The position numbers and the translations under genes are program-made. DNA of 64,000 nucleotides, from contig NZ_QJHL01000004.1 in NCBI RefSeq assembly GCF_003202405.1, forward strand, positions 434,001 to 498,000. Direction: 5' to 3'. This DNA is from Flavobacterium hydrophilum (GTDB lineage: Bacteria > Bacteroidota > Bacteroidia > Flavobacteriales > Flavobacteriaceae). A model generated the notes under the pieces. It was not told the DNA's origin and ran no database searches. It saw only the letters and a list, made by a program, of their open reading frames with translations. Below are positions 27,049 to 36,071 of this stretch, piece after piece; the stretch's first letter is position 1, and each line of letters opens with the position of its first letter.

Positions 27049-27708
27049 CTAATCTTCTAATATTATCGAAGGTAAATTCTCATTTAGCCATTTGTATTTA
27101 TTCAAAATCATAATATGAGTGCCTCCTTTTACAACAATACATTTATTGATATACTTTATAGGAAAAACATCATCCTGATCGCCATGAATGTGTATTACAT
27201 TTTCATCAATTTCACTTCTGTTCCAACAAATCACAGATTCTACTGCCCATTGTAAATAATTTAGGTCGCGAACTGCTAAGAACTTCTCATATAACTTTAT
27301 ACGTTTGTTGACCTTTTCTCCAAAAGAATATTTTGCAAGATTCTCGATGTTTAAAATAAGTTTCATCGGAATCAGTTTGTAGGCTTTTGTAGTTTTTCCG
27401 ATTTTCATTCTTCTTGGGAAATCTACATTGCTTCTTACACTCGAAATAATAATTACTTTTCGGGTTTTGATGTGTCTTGCCATTTCCTGAACTAAAATTC
27501 CACCAAAGGAAACTCCAATTAAGACAGGATTTTCATGTTTGATATTTTTTGTGATTCGAAGTGCATAATCAGATAATGATTCTTTGGGTTTTGGAATTTC
27601 CCATTCAAGTAAACATGTTTCAAAAACAGTTTCGTCTAATTTAATTCTTTCAAAAATGGCCGGACTTGCCGCGAGGCCAGGCATAAAATATACAGGAATT
27701 TTGCTCAT
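27049..27708 (-). CDS. Alpha/beta-hydrolase
   Basis: 219 residues, cytoplasmic. The nucleophile elbow is GVSFGG (Ser67), the acid lies in HGDQDDVFP and the base in GGTHIMI. YFMPGLAASPAIFE supplies the oxyanion region. The cap is short. The next gene downstream is the frameshifted secreted-protein gene, 6 bp away on the same strand. It could be an esterase or lipase-like enzyme; the substrate is unknown. Confidence 0.8.
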   Translation of the reverse strand: MSKIPVYFMPGLAASPAIFERIKLDETVFETCLLEWEIPKPKESLSDYALRITKNIKHENPVLIGVSFGGILVQEMARHIKTRKVIIISSVRSNVDFPRRMKIGKTTKAYKLIPMKLILNIENLAKYSFGEKVNKRIKLYEKFLAVRDLNYLQWAVESVICWNRSEIDENVIHIHGDQDDVFPIKYINKCIVVKGGTHIMILNKYKWLNENLPSIILED

Positions 27709-28001
27709 CTGTTCAAAAAGGAATTATAATTACACATTGTAATTTCAATCTAAAATTACTTTTTTTAACAATATGCACAGCAAATCTTACACCTTAAATT
27801 TTGTATTCAAAGAAATAAAATAGAAAAAGAGGGATGACTAATTTGAAAATGTGTTTTTAAAAATAAGTTTATATTGGAAATCAAATGATTATCTTTGTAT
27901 TCCAAATCATTCGTGTTTTAAAAAAAATGTTTAAATATTTTAAACCGAGCAATAGCCCCAAGTTCTATATTTTATTTAACCTATTACAAATACTACAAAT
28001 T

Positions 28002-28298
28002 ATGGAATCTATTATTGAAATCAAAGACAATAGTTTTGCAAGACAATTTGAAGCCAGCGTCCCTGAAGGATTGCTTTCTGTTGAATATTCATTTCAGGAA
28101 AAGAAAATTTTTCTAACCAAAATCAATACGCCGGAAGGATACAACAATCAGGCTGTAATTGATGTTTTACTCAAAAATATTATGGAACTTAATACCGAGA
28201 AAAAATTCAAAGTTGTTCCAATTCACCCGAAAATTGCTTCTTTCTTCAAAAAGAACCCAAAATACAAAGAATTGCTTCCGCCGGGAATCAGGATTTAA
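28002..28298 (+). CDS. YjdJ-type small GNAT acetyltransferase-like protein
   Basis: 98 residues, MESIIEIKDNSFARQFEA to KYKELLPPGIRI. The short GNAT fold (N-acetyltransferase CG type) matches proteins of about 95 residues with IHPKIASFFKKNPKY near the end, the acetyl-CoA-facing region. A TATCTTTG box at 27890-27897 gives a leader of ~100 nt. An in-frame start at 27885 falls on the promoter, so 28002 is chosen. A strong terminator follows. Confidence 0.82.
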   Translation: MESIIEIKDNSFARQFEASVPEGLLSVEYSFQEKKIFLTKINTPEGYNNQAVIDVLLKNIMELNTEKKFKVVPIHPKIASFFKKNPKYKELLPPGIRI

Positions 28299-28345
28299 AA
28301 AGTTCATTAAGCGGAATGATAAAATGTTAATCGATAAATAAACGT

Positions 28346-28377
28346 AAAAAAGGCTTTCAGTTATGAAAGCCTTTTTT
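28346..28377 (+). terminator. Bidirectional terminator after the GNAT gene
   Basis: A perfect 14-bp stem (AAAAAAGGCTTTCA with its complement) and a GTTA loop. It also serves the convergent cobalamin operon end. Confidence 0.88.
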
Positions 28378-28425
28378 CCAAAAAACAATTTTAAAAAACA
28401 AAATTAACTAATTGATAATTATTTT

Positions 28426-29475
28426 TTAATCGTTAAAGTAGAATCCGTTTGGACCTATACCAACTGCAATTTCTTTTTCTAATGTACCAGTAAGATTGTA
28501 TATAAAAGCTTTACTGTCTGAACCAAAGTTACCACTGTCTGCTATATAAATACGATTGTCATTTACAGCAAAACCATAAAAATAACCTTCAGTTGTAGCT
28601 GTTAAAATAGGCGTAGTAGATGCAGTTGTAGCATTAGCATTGATCGCATAAACGGAGTTTCCTACTGTATAATATACTTTGTCGTCTTCAATATCCATAT
28701 ATACGGCTCCGTCTAAAGATTCCGGGAAAGTAATTTTAGAAACCGATTTGTCTGATAATTTTACTTTTACAATTTCACTTCTATTGCCAGATGGGCGTCT
28801 TAAAATATATAAAAAGCCATTTTCTTCTTCGATACAATCAGCTTTTGATCCAATTTCAACTGGTGCTTCCAGTTTTTTAGTAGCAATATTTACGACCAAT
28901 AGTTTCGTACTGTCGAAAGGTTCTGTAATATATAGTTTTCCATTTTCTAAAACCAAACGATTAGCAGTTGCATTCAAATCAATTTTCGACTCATACTTAT
29001 TGGTCTTTAAATTAATGATGGCAACATAATCGTCCGTATTACCTGTCTCAGGATTCATGTATGAATAGGTGTTTGCATTGGTTACATATGCCTTTCCGTC
29101 TTTTACAACTCCATATCTTGGGTTTTTAAGGCCGGTTTCTATTTTATCTACTAGTTTAAAAGTGTATCTGTTAACAACATTAATTACATTAGAGCCACCT
29201 GAGATAATGTAAGCATTATCACCATTAAAGAAAATGTTCTGCAAATAACCACCCGGGTTATCGTTGTTGTTATTTGGTCCATATACGTCTTTTGTAAATG
29301 TAACTAAGTCATTATTTAAAAAAGAGACTGTACCTTTGACATCACTTCCTTCATTTAAGATTAAAAAACCATTATCATAAACTCCTTGTGGTTCGTTTGA
29401 ATCTTCATCATCGTTTGAACACGAAACGAACATAGATGCACTAAGTGCTATTAAAAATAATTTACTAAACTTCAT
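28426..29475 (-). CDS. Surface lipoprotein beta-propeller, BtuG-like partner of BtuB
   Basis: 349 residues with a lipobox (FVSCS, Cys20) and acidic residues right after it (SNDDEDSNE), a pattern often seen in surface-exposed Bacteroidota lipoproteins. The rest is a YncE/DUF5074-like seven-bladed propeller built of strands such as NAYIISGGSNVINVVNRYTF and GKLYITEPFDSTKLLVVNI. It starts 3 bp after btuB and is under the same riboswitch. In Bacteroides, BtuG is a propeller lipoprotein that caps BtuB and binds B12 tightly; the same role is inferred here. Confidence 0.8.
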   Translation of the reverse strand: MKFSKLFLIALSASMFVSCSNDDEDSNEPQGVYDNGFLILNEGSDVKGTVSFLNNDLVTFTKDVYGPNNNNDNPGGYLQNIFFNGDNAYIISGGSNVINVVNRYTFKLVDKIETGLKNPRYGVVKDGKAYVTNANTYSYMNPETGNTDDYVAIINLKTNKYESKIDLNATANRLVLENGKLYITEPFDSTKLLVVNIATKKLEAPVEIGSKADCIEEENGFLYILRRPSGNRSEIVKVKLSDKSVSKITFPESLDGAVYMDIEDDKVYYTVGNSVYAINANATTASTTPILTATTEGYFYGFAVNDNRIYIADSGNFGSDSKAFIYNLTGTLEKEIAVGIGPNGFYFND

Positions 29476-29478
29476 ATA

Positions 29479-31332
29479 TTAAAATTTTAAGATTAAATAC
29501 ATATTAAAATTGCGACCGGCCATAGGTCTGTTTTCGAGACTTTCATAAGCTTCATTAAACAAATTCAACACCTGAAGACCTAATTTGAAAGTTTCTAAAA
29601 ATTTGAAATCATAATCAATTCCGATGTTGGATATCATATAATCGTTTATAATTTCATCCGGATCGTTATCGGCTCTGGTATAAACAAAACCATTATACAA
29701 AAACTGATAATTTGCTGAAATTCTATTTCTGGAATAAACAACAGCAGCAGTAGCTTTGTCAAAAGGAACAAAAAAGAGCTGTTTTTTAGTGTCAATATTT
29801 TCAGAAATGGTATGTGCATACGCAGCATTGACCGCAAGAATATTTTTTCCAAATTGTTTTTTCCAGCTTAGTAAAGTTTCTGCTCCGTAACTGTTTACCT
29901 TATCTGTGTTTTGAGGAGTCCAAATGCCATTTTTGCCCGGCACCCATTGTAACAAGTCTTTTATTTTGATGTAATAAAAAGTCTGAGTCAGTGTAATGTT
30001 GCTAAATGTAAATACATTTCCAACTTCTGCCTGATAGGAACTTTCAGGTTTTAAATTGCGATTTCCGCCTGGTTCCCAATACAAGTCATTAAACGTAGGA
30101 ATTCTGAAATTGCGTGATAAATTCAGTTTTAAATTGTATAATTTTCCAAATTGATAAGAAGAACCTAAAGAGAATAAAACCGGCGATTTGTAATTATCTG
30201 TAAACTCTTTTCGTACGCCAAATTCGTTTTTCCAGCTGGCAGAAATATCTTGTTTTACTAATAAAGATGCAGAACTGATTTCTCTGGTATTGGTTCCAAA
30301 ACCGCTTCCTGTTCCGGTGGTTTTATTGTAATCTATTATTCCGTTTACTTGTGTAGACTTAAAAAGAGTATAACCCAAATCTGCTTTTGCAATTAAGCTT
30401 TCAGTTTTTCCGTATGTATAATTATTGATAGCGTTGTCAGCGTAATATTGATAGTTTTCAAAAATATATGCTGTTTTGAAATTTGTAGTGAACGTGCCAA
30501 AATCACCATTATATTCTAATAAGTTGCGATTAAAACCATTGATGTATTTGCTTGGTGTTTCAGTTTCAGTTATCAGAGAAGTGTTTCTGTCTGTGTTGGA
30601 TGTCTGACTGTATAATTTAAGAGTGTTTTTTGCATTTAGTTTATAACCTAAATTTGCGCTCATTGTAAAAATATTATATTCACCATTTCTATTCCAGCGC
30701 TGTTCGCCTTTCCAGGTGTATTTATTAATGTATTTGTAATCGTTTGCTGAACTGTTGTTAGAAAATCCAATTTGAGCACTCCATTTTTTGTTGGAAATAT
30801 TGGTTTTGTAATTGATTCCAATCGTATTGAAACTTCCATAATCCAGTTTTAAATCACTCTCAAACCGATTGTAAAAGCTTAAATCGTTATTTAAATGTAT
30901 AGTTCCGCCAATTGCTCCACTGCCGTAAATTACACCTCCGCCTCCGGCTTTAACACTTACAGAATTGTAATCGGAACCTGAAATCGTATTAAAATCAGTG
31001 CTGCCGTTCATTTGCGAATTGATGTTGATTCCGTTCCAGATTACGGCTGTCTGAGATGAGGTTGTTCCTCTAAATGAAACTGTAGAAAGCATGCCACGCC
31101 CGTATTCTTTGAAATAAAGTGTAGAATTGAATTTTAATAAGTCAGTAAGTAAAGCCTCATTTTTATTGATAATAGAATCACTGAGTTTTAAAACGGACTG
31201 GGAATCGGAGTATTTTTTAAGATTATTGTCTGAAACAACAACCTCTTTTAATTTTGTAATAGAGTCATGCTGCGCTAAAATAATTTGGCACAAAAGCAAG
31301 AAACAAAAAGTAAAACGTATTTTTAAAGTCAT
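29479..31332 (-). CDS. btuB: TonB-dependent cobalamin receptor
   Basis: 617 residues. A signal peptide (FTFCFLLLCQIILAQ) is followed by a TonB-box/plug region (KLKEVVVSDNN, MLSTVSFRGTTSSQTAVIWN) and a 22-strand barrel ending RNFNMYLILKF with a C-terminal Phe. The start is ATG 31332; the frame upstream is riboswitch sequence. The cobalamin riboswitch and the cob genes beyond it identify the substrate. With the BtuG-like lipoprotein it would bring corrinoids across the outer membrane. Confidence 0.9.
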   Translation of the reverse strand: MTLKIRFTFCFLLLCQIILAQHDSITKLKEVVVSDNNLKKYSDSQSVLKLSDSIINKNEALLTDLLKFNSTLYFKEYGRGMLSTVSFRGTTSSQTAVIWNGININSQMNGSTDFNTISGSDYNSVSVKAGGGGVIYGSGAIGGTIHLNNDLSFYNRFESDLKLDYGSFNTIGINYKTNISNKKWSAQIGFSNNSSANDYKYINKYTWKGEQRWNRNGEYNIFTMSANLGYKLNAKNTLKLYSQTSNTDRNTSLITETETPSKYINGFNRNLLEYNGDFGTFTTNFKTAYIFENYQYYADNAINNYTYGKTESLIAKADLGYTLFKSTQVNGIIDYNKTTGTGSGFGTNTREISSASLLVKQDISASWKNEFGVRKEFTDNYKSPVLFSLGSSYQFGKLYNLKLNLSRNFRIPTFNDLYWEPGGNRNLKPESSYQAEVGNVFTFSNITLTQTFYYIKIKDLLQWVPGKNGIWTPQNTDKVNSYGAETLLSWKKQFGKNILAVNAAYAHTISENIDTKKQLFFVPFDKATAAVVYSRNRISANYQFLYNGFVYTRADNDPDEIINDYMISNIGIDYDFKFLETFKLGLQVLNLFNEAYESLENRPMAGRNFNMYLILKF

Positions 31333-31377
31333 AATTTCTACACTCTTTTTCCCGAGAGTTCGATATTTGTTTGTAAA

Positions 31378-31580
31378 GGCAGGTCTCCTGGCTTGCGTCT
31401 TATTGTTTACCTTCCCATCACGCAGGGCGTAACAGTGGTTTGTAGTTAACAACAAGCATTCTTTTTACAGAACTAAGCTTACAGTTGCGGGTACAGCTCA
31501 AGATTTATGATTTTTAAATTATTTAAAATCAGTGACTTGATTCCCTTTTAATGTGTTTATGTAATTAAAACACAACCTTA
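31378..31580 (-). promoter_or_regulatory. Cobalamin riboswitch upstream of btuB
   Basis: On the minus strand the element begins soon after the predicted start of transcription. It contains GGGAATCAAG (near 31536-31545), GTACCCGCAACTGT at 31481-31494, and closes with the B12-box AAGCCAGGAGACCTGCC at 31378-31394. These are the conserved core pieces of the AdoCbl-type riboswitch in the right order. About 45 nt separate it from the btuB start. It should repress btuB and the BtuG-like gene when cobalamin is plentiful. Confidence 0.93.
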
Positions 31581-31588
31581 ATTGGGTG

Positions 31589-31621
31589 CAAAGATAAAGT
31601 TAAAAAAAGGTAAAATTCAAA
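31589..31621 (-). promoter_or_regulatory. Promoter for the riboswitch-btuB transcript
   Basis: On the minus strand TTTG (31618-31621) and TATCTTTG (31589-31596) are 21 nt apart. The start of transcription would lie just 5' of the riboswitch. Confidence 0.65.
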
Positions 31622-31660
31622 TTTGTTTTACTTTTAAAATAAAATCTAAACAAAAGAAGT

Positions 31661-32197
31661 TTAAAAATTGATTTTGATGACTTCACCAAAATCGGCTTTA
31701 TTTTGAAAAGCATCTTTCAAAGGCAACAAAGTGTGATGGCATAAAAAGCTTCTGATAATACCGGCATGGGCTACAATAATAAGCGGAAAGTTTATGTTTT
31801 TTGATTTTATTTCGGTTAAGAAATCCCCAACTCTTTCGTGTAATTCAACAAAAGATTCTCCGTTTGCAACCCGGATATTTACAAAATCTTCCATCCACGG
31901 ATTGAGTTGTTCTGACGGAATCTCATTCCATGTTTTCAATTCCCAATCACCAAAATTCATTTCTTTTAAGCGATTATCTTCCTGATAAGAAATGGTTTTG
32001 ATATTATTCTGAATGTATTTTGCCAAAGTAACGCATCGTTTCAACGGGCTTGAAAAAATTATTGCTTCAGAGGGCAAATGCGAGAGTATATTTTCAAAAA
32101 TTGTATCAAAAGGTTCAGCAATTTCCACATCAGATTGTCCGTAGCAAATTCCTTTTTCGCAGATCGTTTCGGTATGACGAATTAGATAAATTTCCAT
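31661..32197 (-). CDS. cobC: Alpha-ribazole phosphatase-like histidine phosphatase
   Basis: 178 residues, MEIYLIRHTE with the phospho-accepting His8, and the second catalytic His in IIVAHAG. This is the histidine phosphatase superfamily. Its place directly after cobS (overlap of 16 bp) supports CobC, which removes the 5' phosphate from alpha-ribazole phosphate or adenosylcobalamin phosphate in nucleotide-loop assembly. The start at 32197 is preferred because the next ATG upstream adds unrelated residues. Confidence 0.85.
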   Translation of the reverse strand: MEIYLIRHTETICEKGICYGQSDVEIAEPFDTIFENILSHLPSEAIIFSSPLKRCVTLAKYIQNNIKTISYQEDNRLKEMNFGDWELKTWNEIPSEQLNPWMEDFVNIRVANGESFVELHERVGDFLTEIKSKNINFPLIIVAHAGIIRSFLCHHTLLPLKDAFQNKADFGEVIKINF

Positions 32198-32967
32198 ATA
32201 AAAAGAAGGCTTAAATAATAAACAACTTCGCAAACCTGCTGTGTAGCGCCCAGGCAATCCCCGGTGTAACCATCAATCCATTTTTGAAAATAACGAGCTA
32301 AGAAATAACGGGTGAGGAAAACCGGAATTAAGGCAAAAAGTATTTTATATTCAAAACAGGAGATAAGTATTAAAGGAAGGAGTCCAAAGAAAAACGAACC
32401 GAAAACTTCTTTCCAGCTGTGATTTTTTGCAATTGGTTTGCTTTTACTCGTTGCATCATCCCGTGAATATTCATGTGTAAAAATAATGCTGATGGCTGCC
32501 AAACGACTTAAAGAATGTGCAGAAATAAACAGAAGAAAAATGAAAAGCTTATGATTTGTAAAAAGCAAAATTGATTCAGAAAGTAATTTGAATTTTAATA
32601 AAAAAAGCAACACCAGACCAATTGCACCATAAGCACCAATAGCACTGTCCTTCATAATCATCAGGATTTTTTCTTTGGTCCAGCCTCCGCCAAAACCATC
32701 GCAGACATCTGCAAAACCATCTTCATGGAAAGCTCCGGTTGTGAGTATAGAAGTTATAATTGCTAAAATTACAGCTATTTCTGTTGATAGGAAAAGAGAA
32801 AAAAGATAGAAAGCAATAAATGAAATGCTACCCACAATCCAGCCAATTAAAGGGAAATAACGAGTGGCTTTGTTTAAATATTCAGGATTGTGACTGATGT
32901 TTTTAGGACAAGGAATCCGGGTATAAAACATCAGACAGGTAAAAAAAATATGAAGTTCTTTTTTCAT
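32182..32967 (-). CDS. cobS: Adenosylcobinamide-GDP ribazoletransferase
   Basis: 261 residues, an integral membrane enzyme with about six helices. The conserved metal/substrate motif is FHEDGFADVCDGFGGG, with MKDSAIGAYG close behind. It joins AdoCbi-GDP with alpha-ribazole (or its phosphate) to form cobalamin (phosphate). The cobC start overlaps its end. The next functional gene upstream is the bluB-cobT fusion, but a transposase remnant and REP-like hairpins lie between them. Confidence 0.93.
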   Translation of the reverse strand: MKKELHIFFTCLMFYTRIPCPKNISHNPEYLNKATRYFPLIGWIVGSISFIAFYLFSLFLSTEIAVILAIITSILTTGAFHEDGFADVCDGFGGGWTKEKILMIMKDSAIGAYGAIGLVLLFLLKFKLLSESILLFTNHKLFIFLLFISAHSLSRLAAISIIFTHEYSRDDATSKSKPIAKNHSWKEVFGSFFFGLLPLILISCFEYKILFALIPVFLTRYFLARYFQKWIDGYTGDCLGATQQVCEVVYYLSLLFIWKFI

Positions 32968-32986
32968 TTAGGGATCAATTTTTATT

Positions 32987-33123
32987 CGGCTAAAGCCATT
33001 TTGATTTTAAAATATGTATTACAACATCTAAAGATGTTGGCAATTCAAATTCTATATTATTTATGAATTTTGTTTATTAATTATTGATTATCTTATTGAA
33101 TTGCCTCCAGATTTATCTGGAGG
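32987..33123 (+). repeat. REP-like hairpin cluster beside a transposase remnant
   Basis: Three palindromes in 137 bp: GGCTAAAGCC (32987-32996), CAACATCT-AA-AGATGTTG (33022-33039) and CCTCCAGAT-TT-ATCTGGAGG (33104-33123). They lie 3' of a REP-associated tyrosine transposase remnant, and such hairpins are the usual substrates of those enzymes. Confidence 0.7.
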
Positions 33124-33164
33124 TTATAAGATTGAAATTAAAAATGGCTTTAACCAAAATCTAT

Positions 33165-33603
33165 TTACTTAGATGTCTTATGAAAACCAAATTTGCTAAT
33201 GATTTCATCATACTCTTCCTGAAAAGTTTTTGTTGCATGATGAGTTTCTTGATTTTTAATGTAATCTCTTACTTTGTCAATTATGGATTCTGAAACTGAA
33301 ACCGCAAAATATTCATCTTGCCATTCAAATTTTTCTTTGGTTAATTGATTTTTATTTATCCAAAAAGAAGATTCTCCTTTGATCAGTTGCATAATTTTTT
33401 GAATATGTTGATCAGCACCTAAAGAAATAAGGCAATGACAATGATCTGAATAGCCATTTATGAAATCAACATAAATTCCTTTTTCTTTAGCATATTTCTT
33501 TAATATGATTCCAAACTTTTTGGCGTAAATCAAATGTGTCTAAAAACGGAATTCTATTTTTTGTACTCCATACAAAATGGATATAAACTTTTATTAACGG
33601 CAT
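33165..33603 (-). pseudogene. IS200/REP-associated tyrosine transposase, frameshifted
   Basis: The N-terminal frame from ATG 33603 reads MPLIKVYIHFVWSTKNRIPF and runs on to KVWNHIKEIC before a stop. The downstream frame resumes with YAKEKGIYVDFINGYSDHCH and ends FGFHKTSK. One extra A at 33495-33497 explains the break. The HUH motif (HCH) and the catalytic Tyr region (DYIKNQETHH) survive. Full length would be about 145 residues. It sits between the cobT and cobS genes of the cobalamin cluster. Confidence 0.85.
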
Positions 33604-33631
33604 ATAATTCAATATAAATAAAACTATACAA

Positions 33632-35311
33632 TTATTCTCTACTTATCCCAGCACTTTCAAAACTGGCCATTTCATTCAAAAAAGCCTCAGCGGATTTCAA
33701 AATAGGAAAAGCAATTGCACAGCCGGTACCTTCGCCAAGACGCAAATCTAAATTTAAAATTGGTTTGGCCTGTAAATAATTCAATAATTTTTGATGTGCA
33801 TTTTCTGCAGAGCAATGGCAGAAAACAGTATTTTTATAAATGTCAGGATTTATTTTTGAAGCAACTAAAAAGGCAACGCTGCAAATAAAACCATCAACCA
33901 GAATAATCATTTTATTTTCAAAAGCGGTTAACATTCCGCTTGCCATTTGTATGATTTCAAAACCTCCAAAGTAGGAGAGTTGCTGCATTAATTCGGCCGG
34001 ACCAGAATAATTTTCAATAGCACTTTTAAGCAGATTTTGTTTTTTAAGCAATTTTTCGTCGTCAACACCTGTTCCTTTTCCAACACATTCTTCAATTGGA
34101 AAACCAGTTAAAATGCTCATAAGGGCGGAAGCTGTAGAAGTATTCCCGATTCCCATTTCGCCAAAACCAATGCAATTTGAACCTGCTTTGGCAATAGTTT
34201 CGACAATTATTTTTCCTTTTTCAAAGCACAATTGCAATTCGGTTTTGCTCATTGCGGGTGCGTGTAAAAATGATTGTGTCCCTTTAGCAATTTTCGCATT
34301 GATTAATTTTGCATTCGTTGGGAAATCATAATTGACACCCGAATCTACAATTGAAAGTTTGATATCATGCTGATTGCAAAAAACATTAATCGCAGCACCG
34401 CCTTCCAGAAAATTAGTAACCATTTGCCTGGTTACATCCTGCGGATAAGCACTCACACCATGATTTGCAATTCCGTGATCAGCAGCAAAAACGACAATGT
34501 TCGGGTTATTTATTTTGGGTTCTAAAGTTTCAAAAACAGTTCCCAGCTGTAAACCTAGTGTTTCTAAAGTTCCCAAAGCGCCAATTGGTTTGGTTTTCGA
34601 ATCTATTTTTTCCTGCAAAAGCCTGCTGAAATCTGTTTTGTTTTCAACGTCAGATTGTGGTTTTGAAACAAAATCTGAAACAGAATTTCCAATCACATTT
34701 TTAATTTCGGTACAATCCGGTGCTTCCGATTTTTGTTTCCAGTGCAATTGCTGTAACATCGGTTGGTTATCATAATTGGTGGCCGGCTTTCCAATACAGA
34801 AATAACCCAAAGGCTCAATATTTTCAGGTAAATCGAGTATTTTTTTAAACTGATAATAATTTAAAATGGATACCCATCCCATTCCGTAACCTTGTTCTGT
34901 CAGCGAAAGCCAAATGTTTTGAGCCGCACAAACCGAACTGAATTTTACCGCTTCATTGCTTCCAACAGTTCCAATCGTAAATTGATTCAGCACAGATCGG
35001 TCGTAAGCAATAATAAGCCCAATTGGTGCTTCTTCAATTGCTTCCAGTTTCAGGGATTTGTAATGTTCTTTTTGCTCAGGATTATCTGTTAACTCCTCGG
35101 CCTTTTTATTATAATCCAAAAACAAATTTTTGACAGCCTTTTTTACTTCAGCAGATTTGATGATATAATATTTTGTAGCATCCGTTAATCCTACAGAAGG
35201 CGCCCAATGTCCAGCCCGTAAAGCTTTTTCAATCACTTCATCAGGAACAGAATCGGCAGTAAAATGCCGTGTATCACGTCGTGATTTTAATATATCGTCC
35301 AGATTACTCAT
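33632..35311 (-). CDS. cobT: BluB-CobT fusion: DMB synthase and DMB phosphoribosyltransferase
   Basis: 559 residues. Residues 1-~205 are a flavin nitroreductase-fold BluB domain (RRDTRHFTADSVPDE, AGHWAPSVGLTDATKYYII), which cleaves FMNH2 with O2 to 5,6-dimethylbenzimidazole. Residues ~225-559 are CobT, which activates DMB to alpha-ribazole phosphate using nicotinate mononucleotide. Conserved blocks are KPIGALGTLE, FAADHGIANHGVSAYP and the catalytic Glu527 in LRLGEGTG. The fusion puts production and activation of the lower ligand on one chain. It implies an O2-using cobalamin pathway. Confidence 0.93.
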   Translation of the reverse strand: MSNLDDILKSRRDTRHFTADSVPDEVIEKALRAGHWAPSVGLTDATKYYIIKSAEVKKAVKNLFLDYNKKAEELTDNPEQKEHYKSLKLEAIEEAPIGLIIAYDRSVLNQFTIGTVGSNEAVKFSSVCAAQNIWLSLTEQGYGMGWVSILNYYQFKKILDLPENIEPLGYFCIGKPATNYDNQPMLQQLHWKQKSEAPDCTEIKNVIGNSVSDFVSKPQSDVENKTDFSRLLQEKIDSKTKPIGALGTLETLGLQLGTVFETLEPKINNPNIVVFAADHGIANHGVSAYPQDVTRQMVTNFLEGGAAINVFCNQHDIKLSIVDSGVNYDFPTNAKLINAKIAKGTQSFLHAPAMSKTELQLCFEKGKIIVETIAKAGSNCIGFGEMGIGNTSTASALMSILTGFPIEECVGKGTGVDDEKLLKKQNLLKSAIENYSGPAELMQQLSYFGGFEIIQMASGMLTAFENKMIILVDGFICSVAFLVASKINPDIYKNTVFCHCSAENAHQKLLNYLQAKPILNLDLRLGEGTGCAIAFPILKSAEAFLNEMASFESAGISRE

Positions 35312-35521
35312 TTTTCAAAAATCAATTACAAAATACAATATCAATGGTAAATTCAAAAATCAAACTCAAAAATCAATTGCAATAACAATTTCAAATTTCA
35401 ATTTTTGATGCTTATGTAAAGATACTTCAGCATATTGGAATTTGAAATTTAATATTTAATATTTAGAATTTATTTTTATTGACTTTTGCAATTGCCATTG
35501 ATTTTTGATATTGATTTTTGT

Positions 35522-36031
35522 CTATCCTTTTATTTTGACTGGGATTCCGGAAACCATCAACACCACTTCGTCAGCTTTTGAGGCAAGAAACTGATTCATC
35601 CAGCCTTGGAGTTCAGTAAATTTTCTGCCAATGTGAGTATCGGCATGAACACCCATTCCAATTTCGTTGGTCACAATGATCAAAGTTACATCTTGTTGAC
35701 TAGCGATTTTTTCAAATTCAGCTTTAGCCTCTTCAAGTGATAATGCAACATCATTTTTAGTATCCACAAAAAAGTTAGTCAGCCAAAGCGTTACGCAGTC
35801 AATCAAAGCAACTCTTCCTGAAAAATCAATTTCACTTAGATGTTTTTCTTTCTCAATATTGGTCCATCGTTCGTCGCGTTCCTGTTGGTGACGGTCGATT
35901 CTGCTCTGGAAATCATCGTCCCATTTTCTGGCGGTAGCAACATAAATTGGTGAATCTGAAAGCTGTAAAGCCAGATTTTGAGCATAGCTGCTTTTTCCGG
36001 ACCTTTCGCCACCGGTAATTAGGTAGATCAT
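35522..36031 (-). CDS. cobU: Adenosylcobinamide kinase / adenosylcobinamide-phosphate guanylyltransferase
   Basis: 169 residues. The P-loop is GGERSGKSS (residues 7-15). His48 in RIDRHQQERDERW corresponds to the guanylylated histidine of Salmonella CobU. It phosphorylates and then attaches GMP to adenosylcobinamide, making AdoCbi-GDP for CobS. The 210-bp gap to cobT is AT-rich with repeated AAATCAATTGCAA-like words and shows no gene. It is probably the first cob gene of the minus-strand cluster. Confidence 0.93.
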   Translation of the reverse strand: MIYLITGGERSGKSSYAQNLALQLSDSPIYVATARKWDDDFQSRIDRHQQERDERWTNIEKEKHLSEIDFSGRVALIDCVTLWLTNFFVDTKNDVALSLEEAKAEFEKIASQQDVTLIIVTNEIGMGVHADTHIGRKFTELQGWMNQFLASKADEVVLMVSGIPVKIKG

Positions 36032-36034
36032 TAT

Positions 36035-36071
36035 TTAAATTGTTGGTTATAAATTGTTAGTTATTAATTAA
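36035..36071 (+). repeat. Left arm of an inverted repeat flanking a four-helix-bundle gene
   Basis: An AT-rich 37-nt stretch (AAATTGTTGGTTATAAATTG and onward to TTAATTAA). It matches, in reverse complement, 36441-36474 with few differences. The two arms enclose the broken four-helix-bundle gene and overlap its ends. Confidence 0.65.

Noticed and set aside
31333..31455. N-terminal extension of btuB
   Set aside because: The extension is encoded by the riboswitch core and would put ~40 non-signal residues before the signal peptide.
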